Of a stretch of 64,000 bases of DNA, positions 45,933 through 57,480 are shown in pieces (the first letter of the stretch is position 1; each line of letters begins with the position of its first letter). The translations under genes were made by a program, and so were the position numbers. Origin of the DNA: Ailurus styani. Its lineage: Eukaryota; Chordata; Mammalia; Carnivora; Ailuridae. The DNA lies in contig LNAC01000773.1 of the NCBI GenBank assembly GCA_002007465.1, forward strand, positions 441,863-505,862, given 5' to 3'. The notes below the pieces were generated by a model that saw only the letters and a list, made by a program, of their open reading frames with translations, was not told where the DNA came from and made no database searches.

Positions 45933-46080
45933 GTGGGAGGGTAGGGATAGGGTGGATGGGTTGTGGACGTTGGGGAGGGTTTGTGCTTTGGTGGGTGCTG
46001 TGAAGGATGTGGGCCTGATGATTCGCAGACCTGTGCCCCTTGGGCAAGTAATAAAAATAGAATTAAAAAAAAAACAAAAA
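45933..46080 (+). mobile_element. Very short L1 3' end
   Basis: Only 148 bp of the carnivore L1 tail: 'gggatagggtggatgggttgtggacgttggggagggtttgtg', 'gctgtgaaggatgtgggcctgatgattcgcagacctgtgcccc' and an A-tail. Perfect 15-bp duplication aaacagatgtttggg (45918-45932, 46081-46095). The sequence is close to the 48-kb copy, indicating a young insertion. Confidence 0.94.
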
Positions 46081-46095
46081 AAACAGATGTTTGGG

Positions 46096-47864
46096 TATGG
46101 TGGTAGGGTAAAGAGCAGGGAAAGGTACGGAATTAAGGGATTCAAGGATGCTTGCTGAATATAGCTGAAATAGTTACCAACATATGAATTGCACAAGTAA
46201 GTAAAAAATACATGCAGATATTTCTGGAACAGTTCCAATTTTTTACTGTTTAATTTTAAATAAAGAAGATGTAAATGTATGCCTAAATGTGATTTATTGC
46301 TTATTCACTTGTAGGAGTGTTTATAATACATTAGCAAGTCAGGAAAGAAAATTTTGATAAACCATTTGCCTCGATTTTTGGTTTGAAAAAATATATTCCA
46401 TATCTGTATGTCATCATCCAGTCCATAAAAATAGTTACGTGTGGATTTCTGTTATGCAGTAATAATGTCAATTAAAACTTCTTGGGAGTGAAGACACATT
46501 AATTGGAAACTCCTTTTTACTGGTCATGTTGGCAGGTTTCAGATGGCCCAGTAACATGATTTCTGCTAAATTTTAGGCCTGTGGAGCCAAAGATACCACC
46601 CACATAAAAAAGTTGATGTTTGTTTGAAGACTTCCTTTCTGAAATGGGAACCCTTCAGTTTCTGGGTATTTTCTATCTTTACACTATGCTTAAGGTAATA
46701 TTAGACAAAATTGTAATGTTAAAAATGTATGAAGTTTTATTGTTCCTTTTCTCATTCAAGTGGTAAATGTCCCTGTTGGTCAAATCCTTTTTACTCTAGT
46801 TTAAATTTCCCATGGTTCCTCTTGTCACAACAGACACCATTGATGGTTATTGATTGGTTGGTCTCCTTTACCACTTTCTCCTAGGTTCCTAATGTTAAGT
46901 AGGGGCAATCCAAAGAGCCAAGTACTGATGTTAGCCCAGAAAAAATTTTTGTGTCCACATGGTCTTGTCTTGAATGGAGAAGGGGGGAGGGAGAAACTAG
47001 ATACACATCAAATTTCATCCATAAATCTGAAGGAATTCTGTAGTTACATTTGAGAATCTCATAGGAGTTTTATTCTTCTAGCCACCCACTACTTCTTGTT
47101 ACTATAAAATCCATTCTTTTTTAGCCCCCTTCCTTGCCATTGTCCAGTCAGTAGCCTTGACTAGGGTAGTGAAATGGGGTTGGAATGCACTGGGATCAGC
47201 CAAATAGAATAAGCTTCTTGACTAATTTACCCAGCTTGCAACCCCTGTAATAATCTCCTTCTAAAGAATCTCAGCCAATATCTGTCCCTGTGTACAATTA
47301 TAATGTCTCTTGCTGCTACTCTCCACAGATGACTTCAGGATGTTGAAGCTTTACAAGGAACACTAATGCCTAAACTCTTTGTTGGACCAAGGCAACATTA
47401 CTGACGCTGAATCCCTCCTTGTGACAATGCTGCAGATGCCTGCGTTTAGAGTACTAACACTGTCTCAAAGATAGTACATTCTATTACTGCCAAAGCTGTT
47501 GGCACCAATGTGGCTGATTCTTTGGCTTTCAATGTCTTGTGGAGATTTACTCTGTTTACTGCATCCTCTTTGCTAAAGGATTCAGACTTAAGTCTCTGAG
47601 GCCTGGCCTAAAATACATTCTGATCTACACCATTGCTATACTTAAAGTCTACTTCCCCGCTGTCTTCAAACACTGGTCTATTTCTGTTGAATCAAATTGG
47701 TTTATCTTGTTTCTTCCCATATGAATCTTTCCCAGAAGAACCCTTAGATCCTAGTATAATATCCTTCTTAGCTTCACCAAGTCTCATGATAAGGAGAATA
47801 AGAATATGCCCTACTATATTCTTCCCCACCCGATTACCTTCAGTAAAAAGTTTGTTGTCTTATT
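46096..47864. other. Unique AT-rich sequence
   Basis: No recognised repeat or coding signature. Frames are under 80 codons. Confidence 0.45.
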
Positions 47865-47875
47865 AAGAGTCTACC

Positions 47876-48182
47876 CCAATAGGGAGGGGATAAAATGAAG
47901 CAAGATGGGATCCGGAAGGAGATAAACCATAAGAGACTCTTAATCTCATGAAACAAACTGAGGGTTACTGGGGGGTAGGGGGTTAGGGATAGGGTGGCTG
48001 GGTTATAGACATTGGGGAGGGTTTGTGCTATGGTGAGTGCTGTGAAAGGTGTAAGCCTGATGATTCACAGACCTGTACCCTTGGGGCAAATAATACATTA
48101 TATGTAAAAAAAAAACCCCTACAGTTTACCTGTACCCCGGAAACAAATAATACATTATATGTTAATAAAATTTTTTTTAAAA
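47876..48182 (+). mobile_element. L1 3' end with a duplicated tail
   Basis: 'gaagcaagatgggatccggaaggagataaaccataagagactcttaatctcatgaaac' through 'acctgtacccttggggcaaataatacattatatg', an A-run, then a second 'acctgtaccccggaaacaaataatacattatatg' and a final T/A-rich tail. Flanked by aagagtctacc (47865-47875, 48183-48193), so both tails lie inside one duplication. Confidence 0.94.
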
Positions 48183-48193
48183 AAGAGTCTACC

Positions 48194-49650
48194 TCCATAA
48201 AATAATCAGCTTAAGTAATGTATACTCTTCTAAGTGAGACCTTTTTCAATATCAAGGCATTGAGAAGATGGAAATGTGGAGCCATTTTGTTCTTATCTAT
48301 TCATTCACACAAGTTGCCACACTGCCTTGTTGCTACTGTCCCTGTCTAATGACTCATGGGACCCAGCAGAGAGCTGCTGTTCAATGCCTGCTCATGACAA
48401 AGTAATTTTGCTATTGCTTCTCCTCCACATTTGGGACATTGGTGTATTTTATGAGGTTTCTTTTTGTCCTATCTTATACACACATCCCAAAGCCATTTCC
48501 TTTCTGGAGTCATGAGACCTCACTACCACACTGCCAAAAATCAGGATATAGGCCTTTGTTTTTGTAATCTGCATACTTCTTTCTTTCCATTTCCACTGTC
48601 TCTTACCCAGAGCAATATCCAGACTGTGGGAAACCCTTTAATCTCCCCACCATTCACTGCCCCTATGAATTAATTTAATTCAACATACTTCTACCCTATA
48701 GCTCAACTGAGGTGCAGGTGGGGTGAGGTTCACAGGAGCATTTTAAATATGCTAGAAAGCCTTAGAGTGGGTGTCTAGCAGCTGCTTGATGCTTTTTTCA
48801 GAATGTGTATGTGGCAAGGTAGTTCACTCTTAATATCTTCAGCTTTGGGATTTTTAACTGAAACTGTGACAAAAACATCCCACTTAAAAGTCTGTAAATC
48901 TTCATCATTATTGATTTATATGTCAATCTTCCCCCTAAGTATAGCAAAAGTACATGTACTTCCTTAACTCTTACCCGTTGCCTTAGGAACATTACTCTTT
49001 CAGGGCTGGAGGGGACCCTCTCCAGCATCCTGAAATATAAGTGTGCTTAACGTGATCCAGAATGGATAGTACTATGGGACTATTCCAAAGGGAATGCCGG
49101 GCAGAGGTAATGAGGATAATAAAATAAGGGGGTGTTTTAGTTATCGTTTAACAAACAAATCAAGGCTATGTGCTTAAGTTTCTCTTATGAACGTAGTCAC
49201 CAGTTAGTGTAAATAAGTCAGATATTAGCATAGATTTACAGGGGAGAAAGCAAGCTCCTGTGGCCCAGGGATAAAAACACCTTAATATCTTGGTAAGAAT
49301 AGGTAAAGAGGGGCAGGAAACTGGCACTGTGAAGAGGACAGGCAATAGACTTCTTGGGGAGTAGCAGGTTACCTTGCTCACTAGAAGGCCATGTTACTAG
49401 ATAGAGACAATCCTCAGTTCAACTTTCAGATGCTCTGAAGCACGAAGTTCTTAGGAAATGTGGGAATTAAAAGATTTAAAATGTGTGGGACAGACTTTAT
49501 GGACAAGCTCCAGTGACTGGGGTGTTTGTTTATGTGGCATACTGAATATTTTTGAAATTTTGCAAGAAGACAGAAGTGTCTGAAATACCACTCAGAGAGG
49601 AGAGAGTTCACAGAGGTGTATTTTTTCCAATGTATGGTGACCATTACAAT
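48194..49650. other. Unique sequence
   Basis: No recognised repeat or exon. A (TTTC)n/poly-T stretch follows at about 49655-49693. Confidence 0.45.
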
Positions 49651-49693
49651 TCTTTTTTTCCTTTTTTCTTTCTTTCTTTCTTTTTTTTTTTTT

Positions 49694-50280
49694 GATAGAC
49701 ATTTCTCTTTCCTAGTTCCACCTGAAGTCATGTGGTCATCTAGGGTAGAGATTCCCTAACCGATGTCCACTTGTGCTATAGCATTTCAATGAAAGTGTCC
49801 TGTGGGCCTTGGGACATTGGACAGCCTCCTCAGTTTTTGGTGCAAAGCCAGAGGGAGCAAAGTCCCAGGGTCTCAAGGGAGCCTTTTGGGTACCATTCAG
49901 CTGGGAAGCCACACACCTCCAGATGCCACACATGTGATAATAGTCACACTACTCAGGGCAAGACCAAGGCCCTTATGGTAGAATTTTTCAACTGTGATTA
50001 TTCCCAGATGCTGGACTCTGGACAATGGAATTTGATCGGCTGTCATCCTAAATCCAAACTTAGTAAAGAAGAAACCTGAGATAATTTCAGTTGGAATCCT
50101 TTAACTACAGAGGTCCTGACAGAGCTAACAGCTGGATCAACTGTCCTTTTTTTGTATGATTTTACAATATATTCAATAAAGTCTAGATTAATTGTGTGAC
50201 AATAAAAGGAAACCTCACTAGAACAGAGTCGGGAGGCTGGCATAAGGAGCTCCAATGTGGTACTACTCACAGTCAATAGC
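49694..50280. other. Unassigned sequence upstream of a promoter-like cluster
   Basis: A 102-codon frame (49771-50079) with several Cys and His residues is open but matches no domain I recognise. It could be part of a decayed retroviral element ending in the promoter-like block that follows, which is inference only. Confidence 0.3.
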
Positions 50281-50359
50281 AGAACCAACAGGAAGAGACT
50301 TATCTTCTAATTGGATACTGCTTTACTAGGGGAGCAGGAGAAAGGAAGATTTTTTTTTC

Positions 50360-50530
50360 CACCCCCAGCAACAGCCCAGCCAATGAGAGACAGTTACCAC
50401 TCAGCCAATGAGAAGCCACTATATTTCCAGCTTTCAGTTTACCCTAATGGAATTTTAATTTACAAGAGCCCCTTCCCAACTCCTCCCTTTTCACTATAAG
50501 AAGAGCCTTCCTTTCCTTTGTTCTTTGTTC
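50360..50530 (+). promoter_or_regulatory. CCAAT/TATA cluster, LTR-like
   Basis: Two CCAAT boxes 24-26 bp apart in repeated context ('cagccaatgagagacag' at about 50376, 'cagccaatgagaagcc' at about 50402), a TATA-like 'cactataagaagagc' at about 50490, then a CT-rich leader ('tttgttctttgttcttctcttgtg'). The spacing is that of an LTR U3/R boundary. No TG...CA ends or partner LTR were identified, so the element class is unknown. Confidence 0.42.
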
Positions 50531-51047
50531 TTCTCTTGTGTTCTTATCTGACCATTTCCTCTTTCATACCAGATCACACCTGAACATTTTCTATGGTCTA
50601 CGCTGGTAACAGAAGCCTGGATTATAAAATATATATTGATATGGGGCACATTACCTTTACCTGGGAAATGTTTTCTGTGGGAGAGCAGGTACTGAAATTA
50701 AGCCATTACTGTGGTCACATTGGTTATGATTGTGTTTGCTCTCTTTTGTGGGTATAAGCATAGACTTTTCTATCTCCTAATGTTTAGCTGTAGCTTCTGA
50801 AATAGAATTGTCAGAGAGCTGGCATGGCAGTAACTCAACATCAGAGGTGGTTTAAAAGGCTTGTGAGCTTACCCTAGACTTCAACATGTTACCATCCCTC
50901 ATCCTTCTGGGACAATGGCATAAGTAGAACATGGGAGAGGATGACCATTCTTATACATTTCTTAGAAGGTGTTCACTTTGCTTTATTTATTTATTTACTT
51001 ACTTAGTCAATTAGGTGTGCATTTTGATTATTAAGTTGATTTATCTT
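50531..51047. other. Unique or unassigned sequence
   Basis: Possible downstream part of the LTR-like block up to about 50640; the remainder is unassigned. Confidence 0.35.
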
Positions 51048-51066
51048 TGGGGAGGTTAATTTTTTT

Positions 51067-51261
51067 TAAAAGATTTTATTTATTCATTTGACACAGAGAG
51101 AGATTACAAGTAGGCAGAGAGGCAGGCAGAGAGAGAGGAGAAAGAAGGAATCAGGCTCCCTGCTGAGCAGAGAGCCTGATGTGGGCCTCGATCCCAGGAC
51201 CCTGGGATCATGACCTGAGCCGAAGGCAGTGGCTTTAACCCACTGAGCCACCCAGGTGCCC
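51067..51261 (-). mobile_element. Can-SINE in the tail of an L1, antisense
   Basis: 'attacaagtaggcagagaggcaggcagagagag', 'ctgctgagcagagagcctgatgtgggcctcgatcc', ending 'actgagccacccaggtgccc'. Its own duplication 'aggttaatttttt' (51053-51066, 51262-51274) overlaps the L1 junction. Confidence 0.95.
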
Positions 51262-51454
51262 AGGTTAATTTTTTAAATTAACATATAATGTATTATTTGT
51301 TTCAGGTCTGTGATTCATCAGTCTTACACAATTCATAGTGCTCACCATAGCACATACAATCCCCAGTATCCATCCCTCCCCATCCCTGCCACCCCCATCC
51401 ACTCCAGCAACCCTCAGTTTGTTTCCTGAGATTAAGAGTCTCTTATGGTTTGTC
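51262..51454 (-). mobile_element. L1 3' end, antisense
   Basis: 'aattaacatataatgtattatttgtttcaggtctgtgattcatc', 'cagcaaccctcagtttgtttcctgagattaagagtctcttatgg'. The 14-bp duplication tggggag(g/a)ttaatt (51048-51061, 51455-51468) encloses both this L1 and the SINE at 51067-51261, so the L1 came first. Confidence 0.93.
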
Positions 51455-51468
51455 TGGGGAGATTAATT

Positions 51469-52685
51469 ATGTTAGAACTTTTAAATTTCAAACAAAAGAT
51501 TGAGTTGACAAAGGGATAGACTTTGTAATCTTACATTTTACAGAGAAGTTAAAGTTTGAAGCAGCAAATCTCTGGCAATGTGTGTGTTTCTTACACACAT
51601 TAAACATATCACTCTGATAAGTCTGGACAACATAGTTATGTATAATTTAAAATAAGAGATAGAATTAAATAAAATAAGAAATAGAATTAAAGGATGTCTT
51701 CTAGCATATACTTTGGACTTGAGGTAAATAATTTCCTGTGGATTCTAGAGGCAATAAAATAATAGAAACATATGCATTCAATAAAGTTCAATGGAGTTGA
51801 ATCTAGGGTTTAATTATTCATTTTCCAAGTCATCCTTTCAACACATTTATTGAGCATGTACTATGGGCCATGCCTCCTGAGATCCATCTATGAACAAAGG
51901 ACAAACATTTCTGTTCTTGTGAGATTTATATTCCAGGTTCTAGCAAGATACATATAGCAAAAGCAAAGACTATAAATACAGCTTCAAAGTACATACAGGA
52001 TTTTGATAATCCACTGTTCTCCCTTGTTAGGAAGAGCAAAACCACTGTTTGAACATTGGATTTCTTATTGAGCCCTAAGACGTCAAGAAAAAAATGATCA
52101 AAATCTAAACAAGATGTTTAGAATAAATGTCAGTTATATTCTCTAACCCCTTGAAGAAAAGGGGGGGAGGTCTCAGAACCTAAACATTTTCCTATAGCTG
52201 ACCCCTTAATGAATAAGAACTAAAGGCAAAATAATGGAATTCTTAAGGATAGAGTGCCCAACTATGGAGTAGATGGCGGTATACAGAAAAAAAAAGTTGA
52301 AAAGGTTAAAGTGCTTTTATTTAGTTCTCTTCAAATATCTTGGATCATCTAAGAGTAGTGAAGCAAGGTGACCTGAGGCTTTCTCTTGCTTCATAAGTGG
52401 AGTTTAAGGGATCAAAGCTCTGTGCTAGGCTGCTTAGGTAAAAGGAACCCAGGCAAACACACATCCTTGTCCCTATAGGAGGTGAGAACAAAAATTCTAA
52501 TTCATAATAAAGTGCATGTCCTTCAGCTTTCTTCTGTGTATGCATCCTTTGTTATTCTCACAAGTCAAATATGGATGGTAAGGACAATGGCAAAGTGGAA
52601 GGTGTGCATGATACATGACAAATCATGCCTGCAGGTCATGTTCAGCTCAAGGGACCAACAGGTCATGGCCCTTGTGGACACCTTC
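51469..52685. other. Unique sequence with an L2-tail relic
   Basis: About 51830-52010 ('tcaacacatttattgagcatgtactatgggcc...gaacaaaggacaaacatttctgttcttgtgagatttatattcc') resembles the reversed L2 tail. The rest is unassigned. Confidence 0.5.
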
Positions 52686-52835
52686 ATACTAGAATGTCAT
52701 TTATCCTCATCACAACTTGTAAAGTCTGCATTATATCCTCCTTTTACAGATGAGGCTGCTGGGGTTTAGAGGTGCTAAGTACCTTGGGCTACCTGCTATT
52801 GTGTGTCCAGGTTGGGAGATTAAACCTGGACCAGT
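52686..52835 (-). mobile_element. MIR, antisense
   Basis: 'catttatcctcatcacaactt', 'ttatatcctccttttacagatgaggctgctgggg' and 'ggttgggagattaaacctgg' mark a reversed MIR. Confidence 0.6.
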
Positions 52836-53210
52836 GTCAGGGGACCTTGTTAGTTGGAGATGCAGAAAATTCCCTTTTATTTGTTTTATAATGCTGACAA
52901 GTGAAGGAAGGTCAAAGGGAAAGACTCAGTAAGACTAAAACTATGGAAAAATGTTATTTTGTCTTGCCATGTTTCCAATATACACCTCTGATTTTTATTT
53001 AGGACATTAGAACAGAAAAAAAAATCTTAAATACCCTTCAGTTCCATGATCTTTAAACTGTCACCATCCTTACAGGACTGTAAAGTCAGTTTCATGAGTT
53101 ATAACAAGCAAGATATTTTAAAACTGTAAATAGAACAAAAACTATGAGAGCCCCTTGCCCACAAGTAGTGGTGGGTACTAGTCAGTAAAAAATGTTTAGT
53201 TCTCCACACA
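52836..53210. other. Unique sequence
   Basis: No repeat or exon recognised. Confidence 0.4.
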
Positions 53211-53224
53211 AAAAATCTGGTCTT

Positions 53225-53426
53225 TTTTTTTAAAGATTTTATTTTATTTATTTGACACACACAGAGAGATTACAAGTAGGCAGAGAGGCAGGCAGAGAGA
53301 CAAGGAGAGGAGAAAGCAGGCTCCCTGATGAGCAGAGAGCCAGATGCGGGCCTCTATCCCAGGATGCTGAGATCATGACCTAAGCCAAAAGCAGAGGCTT
53401 TAACCCACTGAGCCACCCAGGTGCCC
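53225..53426 (-). mobile_element. Can-SINE, antisense
   Basis: 'attacaagtaggcagagaggcaggcagagagacaaggagagg', 'gatgagcagagagccagatgcggg', ending 'actgagccacccaggtgccc'. Perfect 14-bp duplication aaaaatctggtctt (53211-53224, 53427-53440). Confidence 0.96.
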
Positions 53427-53499
53427 AAAAATCTGGTCTTGTAAAATCGATTTCTTTTATGTAGGTCATACTCAGCAAAATTTAAAAGTCACTTCTCCA

Positions 53500-53575
53500 A
53501 TCTAGAATCTCCACTGATGAGGAAACTAGGTGGAATAGTGACTTGCCCAAGCTCACACCATTAGTCATACTAAAC
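53500..53575 (-). mobile_element. MIR scrap, antisense
   Basis: 'gatgaggaaactaggtggaatagtgacttgcccaagctcacacc' is the reversed MIR core. Confidence 0.5.
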
Positions 53576-53629
53576 ATATTAAGGTACAGAATATTCTGCC
53601 AGTAGGAGGGAATCTCTAAAATGACAACT

Positions 53630-53780
53630 CTTACAGACGCACACTTTAACTAACTATAAGACATTATTCATTAAAGATACAAATTCCTTCCTGTCACTAA
53701 AAGAGGAAGGAAAAACGGGCAAGCAATCATAAAAAAGCTTCCTCTTCATTTATACCTTCATGTGATGAACATTTTATTTA
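53630..53780 (+). repeat. Duplicate-family block 0 (partial)
   Basis: 'taactaactataagacattattcattaaagatacaaattccttcctgtcactaaaagaggaagg' resembles the terminal part of the later blocks ('ctagctaactaccaggtgttatcctccattaaaagatacaaattatttcttctcaacaagaaagg' at 56920). The match is weak and partial. Confidence 0.45.
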
Positions 53781-54180
53781 GTCCTCTGAGATAATGATTA
53801 TTTTCTTTCTCTTGGAGCAGGGTATTTGTAATTAGGAAGCTCAAGGTGTGAAGGATGTACCTTCTACCTTGGACATACCAAGAGACACTTGTGGGGGCAC
53901 ATTGATTTTACTGTTTCCTCCCCTTGGTATAAAATTAGTAACCCACACACTTTTTTCCTGGGAACTGGACAAAAAAATCTGAATCTAGTGCATAGCAGAC
54001 AGTGTATAATGGTGAACAGTGTATAATTGTCCAGTAAAAGGAGACTGTTGTCACTGAAATAAACCTAAGAAGAAGGCTGAGTTCATTCAGATCCAGCACT
54101 AGAGAGTGAGAATCTGAGCAAGGGAAACAGGCCTTAAATAGAGGAATGAAGGTCATTGGCCTGGTAAGAGCAGACCTTGG
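53781..54180. other. Unassigned spacer in the duplicated region
   Basis: About 54000-54080 may be a further decayed copy of the middle part of the units. No known repeat. Confidence 0.35.
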
Positions 54181-55730
54181 CCCCAGACAACCTGTCCCCC
54201 CAGTGCATTTGTGTTTTCCTTCACATCTAGCATTATTGTGTCCCCCACAGAGACATGAAGCATATGGGGTCTCCTAACATGAGGTGTGATTATTCTGTCC
54301 CTTCTCATGGCCCAGGAGCCTCTTCCCACAAGGACTATCCTTCTCTATTTTTAAAAATATTTTATTTATTCATTTGAAACAGAGAGAGAGAAAGAAAGAG
54401 AGTGCATGAGCAGCGGGAGCTGCAGAGGGAGAGGGAGAAGCAGACTCCCTGCTGAGCCAGGAGCCCAATGAGGGACTTGATTCCAAGACACTGTGATCAT
54501 GACCTGAGCCTAAGGCAGATGCTTAACCATCTGAGCCACCCAGGCACCACAAGGATCATCTTTTTCTACACCTGTTAGGAATCAGTTCCCTTCTAATTCC
54601 CCTACCTGCCTCTGCTGGATCCATGGGACAGGTGGGCCTCCTTAGTCAAAGAAGTGGGGCTCTCAGGTCCCTGAGAGACACATCTCAGCAACACTGCCTT
54701 TGGCTGCCTTTCCTGTGGGAACCGTTCCTCTCAACACATCTATCTCTGTATCAGGCTCTGCCACACTCTTGGGCATGCATGTCTTGGTGGCTAGTAGACT
54801 CTCACATTTGATGTGATTCTCCAAACAAGATGAGGCTTCATTAAGACTGGTACACAAGTCTTGCTGCCTTCTGAAGGATACCTCCCACCTGTGTATGCTT
54901 TCATCTCAGATTTGGTCACAGGAAGGGTCTGATCTGTTTGTCCTTAATGAGGAGCTACTACACATTTGAAGAATGCAAGCAAAAGCAGCCATGCCTCTCT
55001 TAATTGCTCAGAGAGGTTCTGTTTCTGTTCAGAGGCAGCTGAGGGCTTGAACATTAGCATGTGCGTGGCACCTAAATAGAGTCCTGGTGTGGGTCTTCTT
55101 GGTCAAATGGCATCCAGAAGGCCTCCTCTTGAGGCTCTGGGATTTTCTCCCTTAGTCTTCCTCCAAAAACTGAAGAGGCTGTCCAGAGGAAGGTTAGTCA
55201 CCTGGACCGAAAGACTGAAGTGCACACTTACTAAAATATTGCAGCACAGGTAGACATTGTTTAAGGGGTCTTCACTCTGGGTGAACACAATATGTCAGGT
55301 GATGCTAGAGAAAAGGAAAGTCTATCAAGGAAAGCAAATCTAGTAGATCAATTTTTAAAATACTTTAACATACTACATGCAGCCCCCAGTCATTTATAGT
55401 GGTTTTGGGAGGCTAGAGGCAGGTGGGGATGGCAAAGAAAGGGGTAAGGCAAAAGCTCGTTTTCTGTGAGTAGAAAACTGAAATGCTAAAAGCCTTCTGC
55501 AAAGATAGGTTTCCAGTTAAGAGGGTCTATTGGTTTGACTCCTGGTTTTGGGAAGTAGTGTTCTCAGATTAAAACATTTAAGGATGCAAAATTTGAAGCC
55601 ATCTGAAAAACGAATGCTTCCTATTTTCTCTAGTTAACTGAAAAGTTATATCCTTTTTTTTTCTTACAAGATGAGAATTCCTTGCTTTTACCATTAAAGA
55701 GCTGCCATAGGGCACCAGCCCAGTAATTTA
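54181..55730 (+). repeat. Duplicate-family block I (long form)
   Basis: Starts with 'gggtctcctaacatgaggtgtgattattctgtcccttctcatggcc' (about 54260) and later has 'gagggtctattggtttgactcc' (55524), 'ttctcagattaaaacattta' (55560) and 'attttctctagttaactg' (55622). All recur in the same order in block II. A SINE (54346-54548) interrupts it. No known family. Confidence 0.6.
54346..54548 (-). mobile_element. Can-SINE, antisense, in block I
   Basis: Older form: 'gtgcatgagcagcgggagctgcagagggagagggagaagcagactccctgctgagccaggagcccaatgaggg', ending 'ctgagccacccaggcacc'. A diverged duplication of about 20 bp is visible (left 'cacaaggactatccttctct', right 'cacaaggatcatctttttct'). Confidence 0.93.
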
Positions 55731-56419
55731 TACCTTCTAAGGAAGGGTCACCACTGCTTGACCCAGAGAGCAAACATACCCTTCTGTTAGAGGGTATCTT
55801 TAAATAAATAAACTAGGGGAAAATCAATCTCTTATTTTAAAAGAAAACAAACATAACAAGGAGGAAAATGTTTGGGATTTATGATAGTCAAACTTACTAT
55901 GATTTATACCAACGTCTTAATGAATATTTATTGTTTTTTTGAAGATACTTCCTTTTAATGTTTTTGGGAAAAGCTTGAAATAAAAGCCTAGTATTGAGAA
56001 AAGAAAGAGTAAGTTCTTGAGATAGAGGAAGGTCAGTTTTGCTAGACTGACGATGACATCATGTGCTGTGGTTTAAGGATTACAGAAAATGGAGTTAGTA
56101 ATTAGGACATTTCTAAAAAGGCAACAAGGAATAAAATGAATTTACAATGAAAAAAGCAGTGAACCTCCCCCCCACTAACTACACGTTCCACACAGAGGAG
56201 AAAACACCCTAAAGTCCTCTCATATGCAGTCCTTATATACATGCATGTGAAAGACTTACAAATTTCTTGAGGAAACATTGTGTGCATGTGTGTGTGCACA
56301 TACACACACATGTGTGCGTGCTTCTTTTGGGATAAAGCTGCAAGTATGATCCAAGCAGAGAGCAAGAGACACAGGAAGGCAGAGTGAGAAAAGCCCATTG
56401 GCTAAAGGCTCACTCTGGG
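55731..56419. other. Unassigned spacer between duplicate blocks
   Basis: No repeat recognised apart from a short (CA/TG)n-like patch at 56278-56318. Confidence 0.4.
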
Positions 56420-57075
56420 GACACTCTGAGTACAACCAGTCATTGTTAATTAATTACAGAACTTCAAGACATTGGACAGGGAGTCTCCAAGCTGATGTGA
56501 TGACCACTTGTTTTTTATCTTGGCTGACTACAAGAGTTAGGGGTTTTTGTCTAAATAAGAGAAAACAAACACAAATTTCCAAAAGTGAAGGTAACTATGA
56601 AGTATTCCTTTAACATATAATGCTTGAGAACCACCACTCTTTCTTTTGGTGCCAGGATATTTAACAGAAAATTTTTTGGTTTAAGTAGCTCAAGAAAGGA
56701 AGCCTTGTGGGTTCATTAGGGATACTGATTCCTGTGGCAGTTGGTGAGAGTGTAAGAATGGTCAGTCAAGAAACTGGTTTCTAGTGAATCACCAGGACTA
56801 ACGCAAAGGACGTTTTGAGAGGGCAAGCTCCCTGCTTAAGGGGCCCATTGACTAGACCCAAGGTCAAGGGAACAGTGAGTTCTGATTTAAAAAGAGGTGG
56901 AATAAATACCCATGTATTTTCTCTAGCTAACTACCAGGTGTTATCCTCCATTAAAAGATACAAATTATTTCTTCTCAACAAGAAAGGAAACTAAGACTAA
57001 ATTGAAAGTCAAGAAAAACAGGAGACTACCACATCCAGCCTTATCAGTTACGGATTCTTTCATTCACTATTATAA
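56420..57075 (+). repeat. Duplicate-family block III (short form)
   Basis: 'tcttttggtgccaggatatttaacagaaaattttttgg' (56640), 'gcccattgactagacccaagg' (56842), 'tattttctctagctaactacc' (56917) and 'gactaccacatccagcc' (57024) correspond in order to the parts of blocks II and IV. Confidence 0.62.
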
Positions 57076-57480
57076 TTTCTGGAGGCTAAATTAAGTTTTA
57101 GTTTTTGTCAAAAAAGGGTAAAGCTCAGGGTAAGGTGCTGACAATAGACAAACCCAAAAGGGAGAAGGCTGACCAGAATAAGGTCAGCTTATACAGTGAA
57201 CCACACTGAGCAACCACAGCACCTAAAGGGCATGCACTTAAATTGTGAAGAGGAAAATAAACAAACAACAAAAATAAATATAAAATAAATACAAAGGACA
57301 GAAAGAAGAAAGCATCTAAAAATATACTCTAAAGTTTTTTAAAAAGCTGAACAAAATAGATGTCATTGAGAAGGAAAACATATGAAGTGCACCAACCCTG
57401 GGTGTGGTGAGGTGTCAGGGCATGCAATTATGGCTCAAGTGATTTTGGAAGCCTTGGAACAGGGTGTCAGTCAACATCAC
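57076..57480. other. Unassigned spacer
   Basis: A-rich, no known repeat recognised. Confidence 0.35.

Noticed and set aside
49771..50079. 102-codon Cys/His-containing frame as a zinc-binding or retroviral protein
   Set aside because: Cys and His spacing fits no motif I know; left as unassigned sequence.
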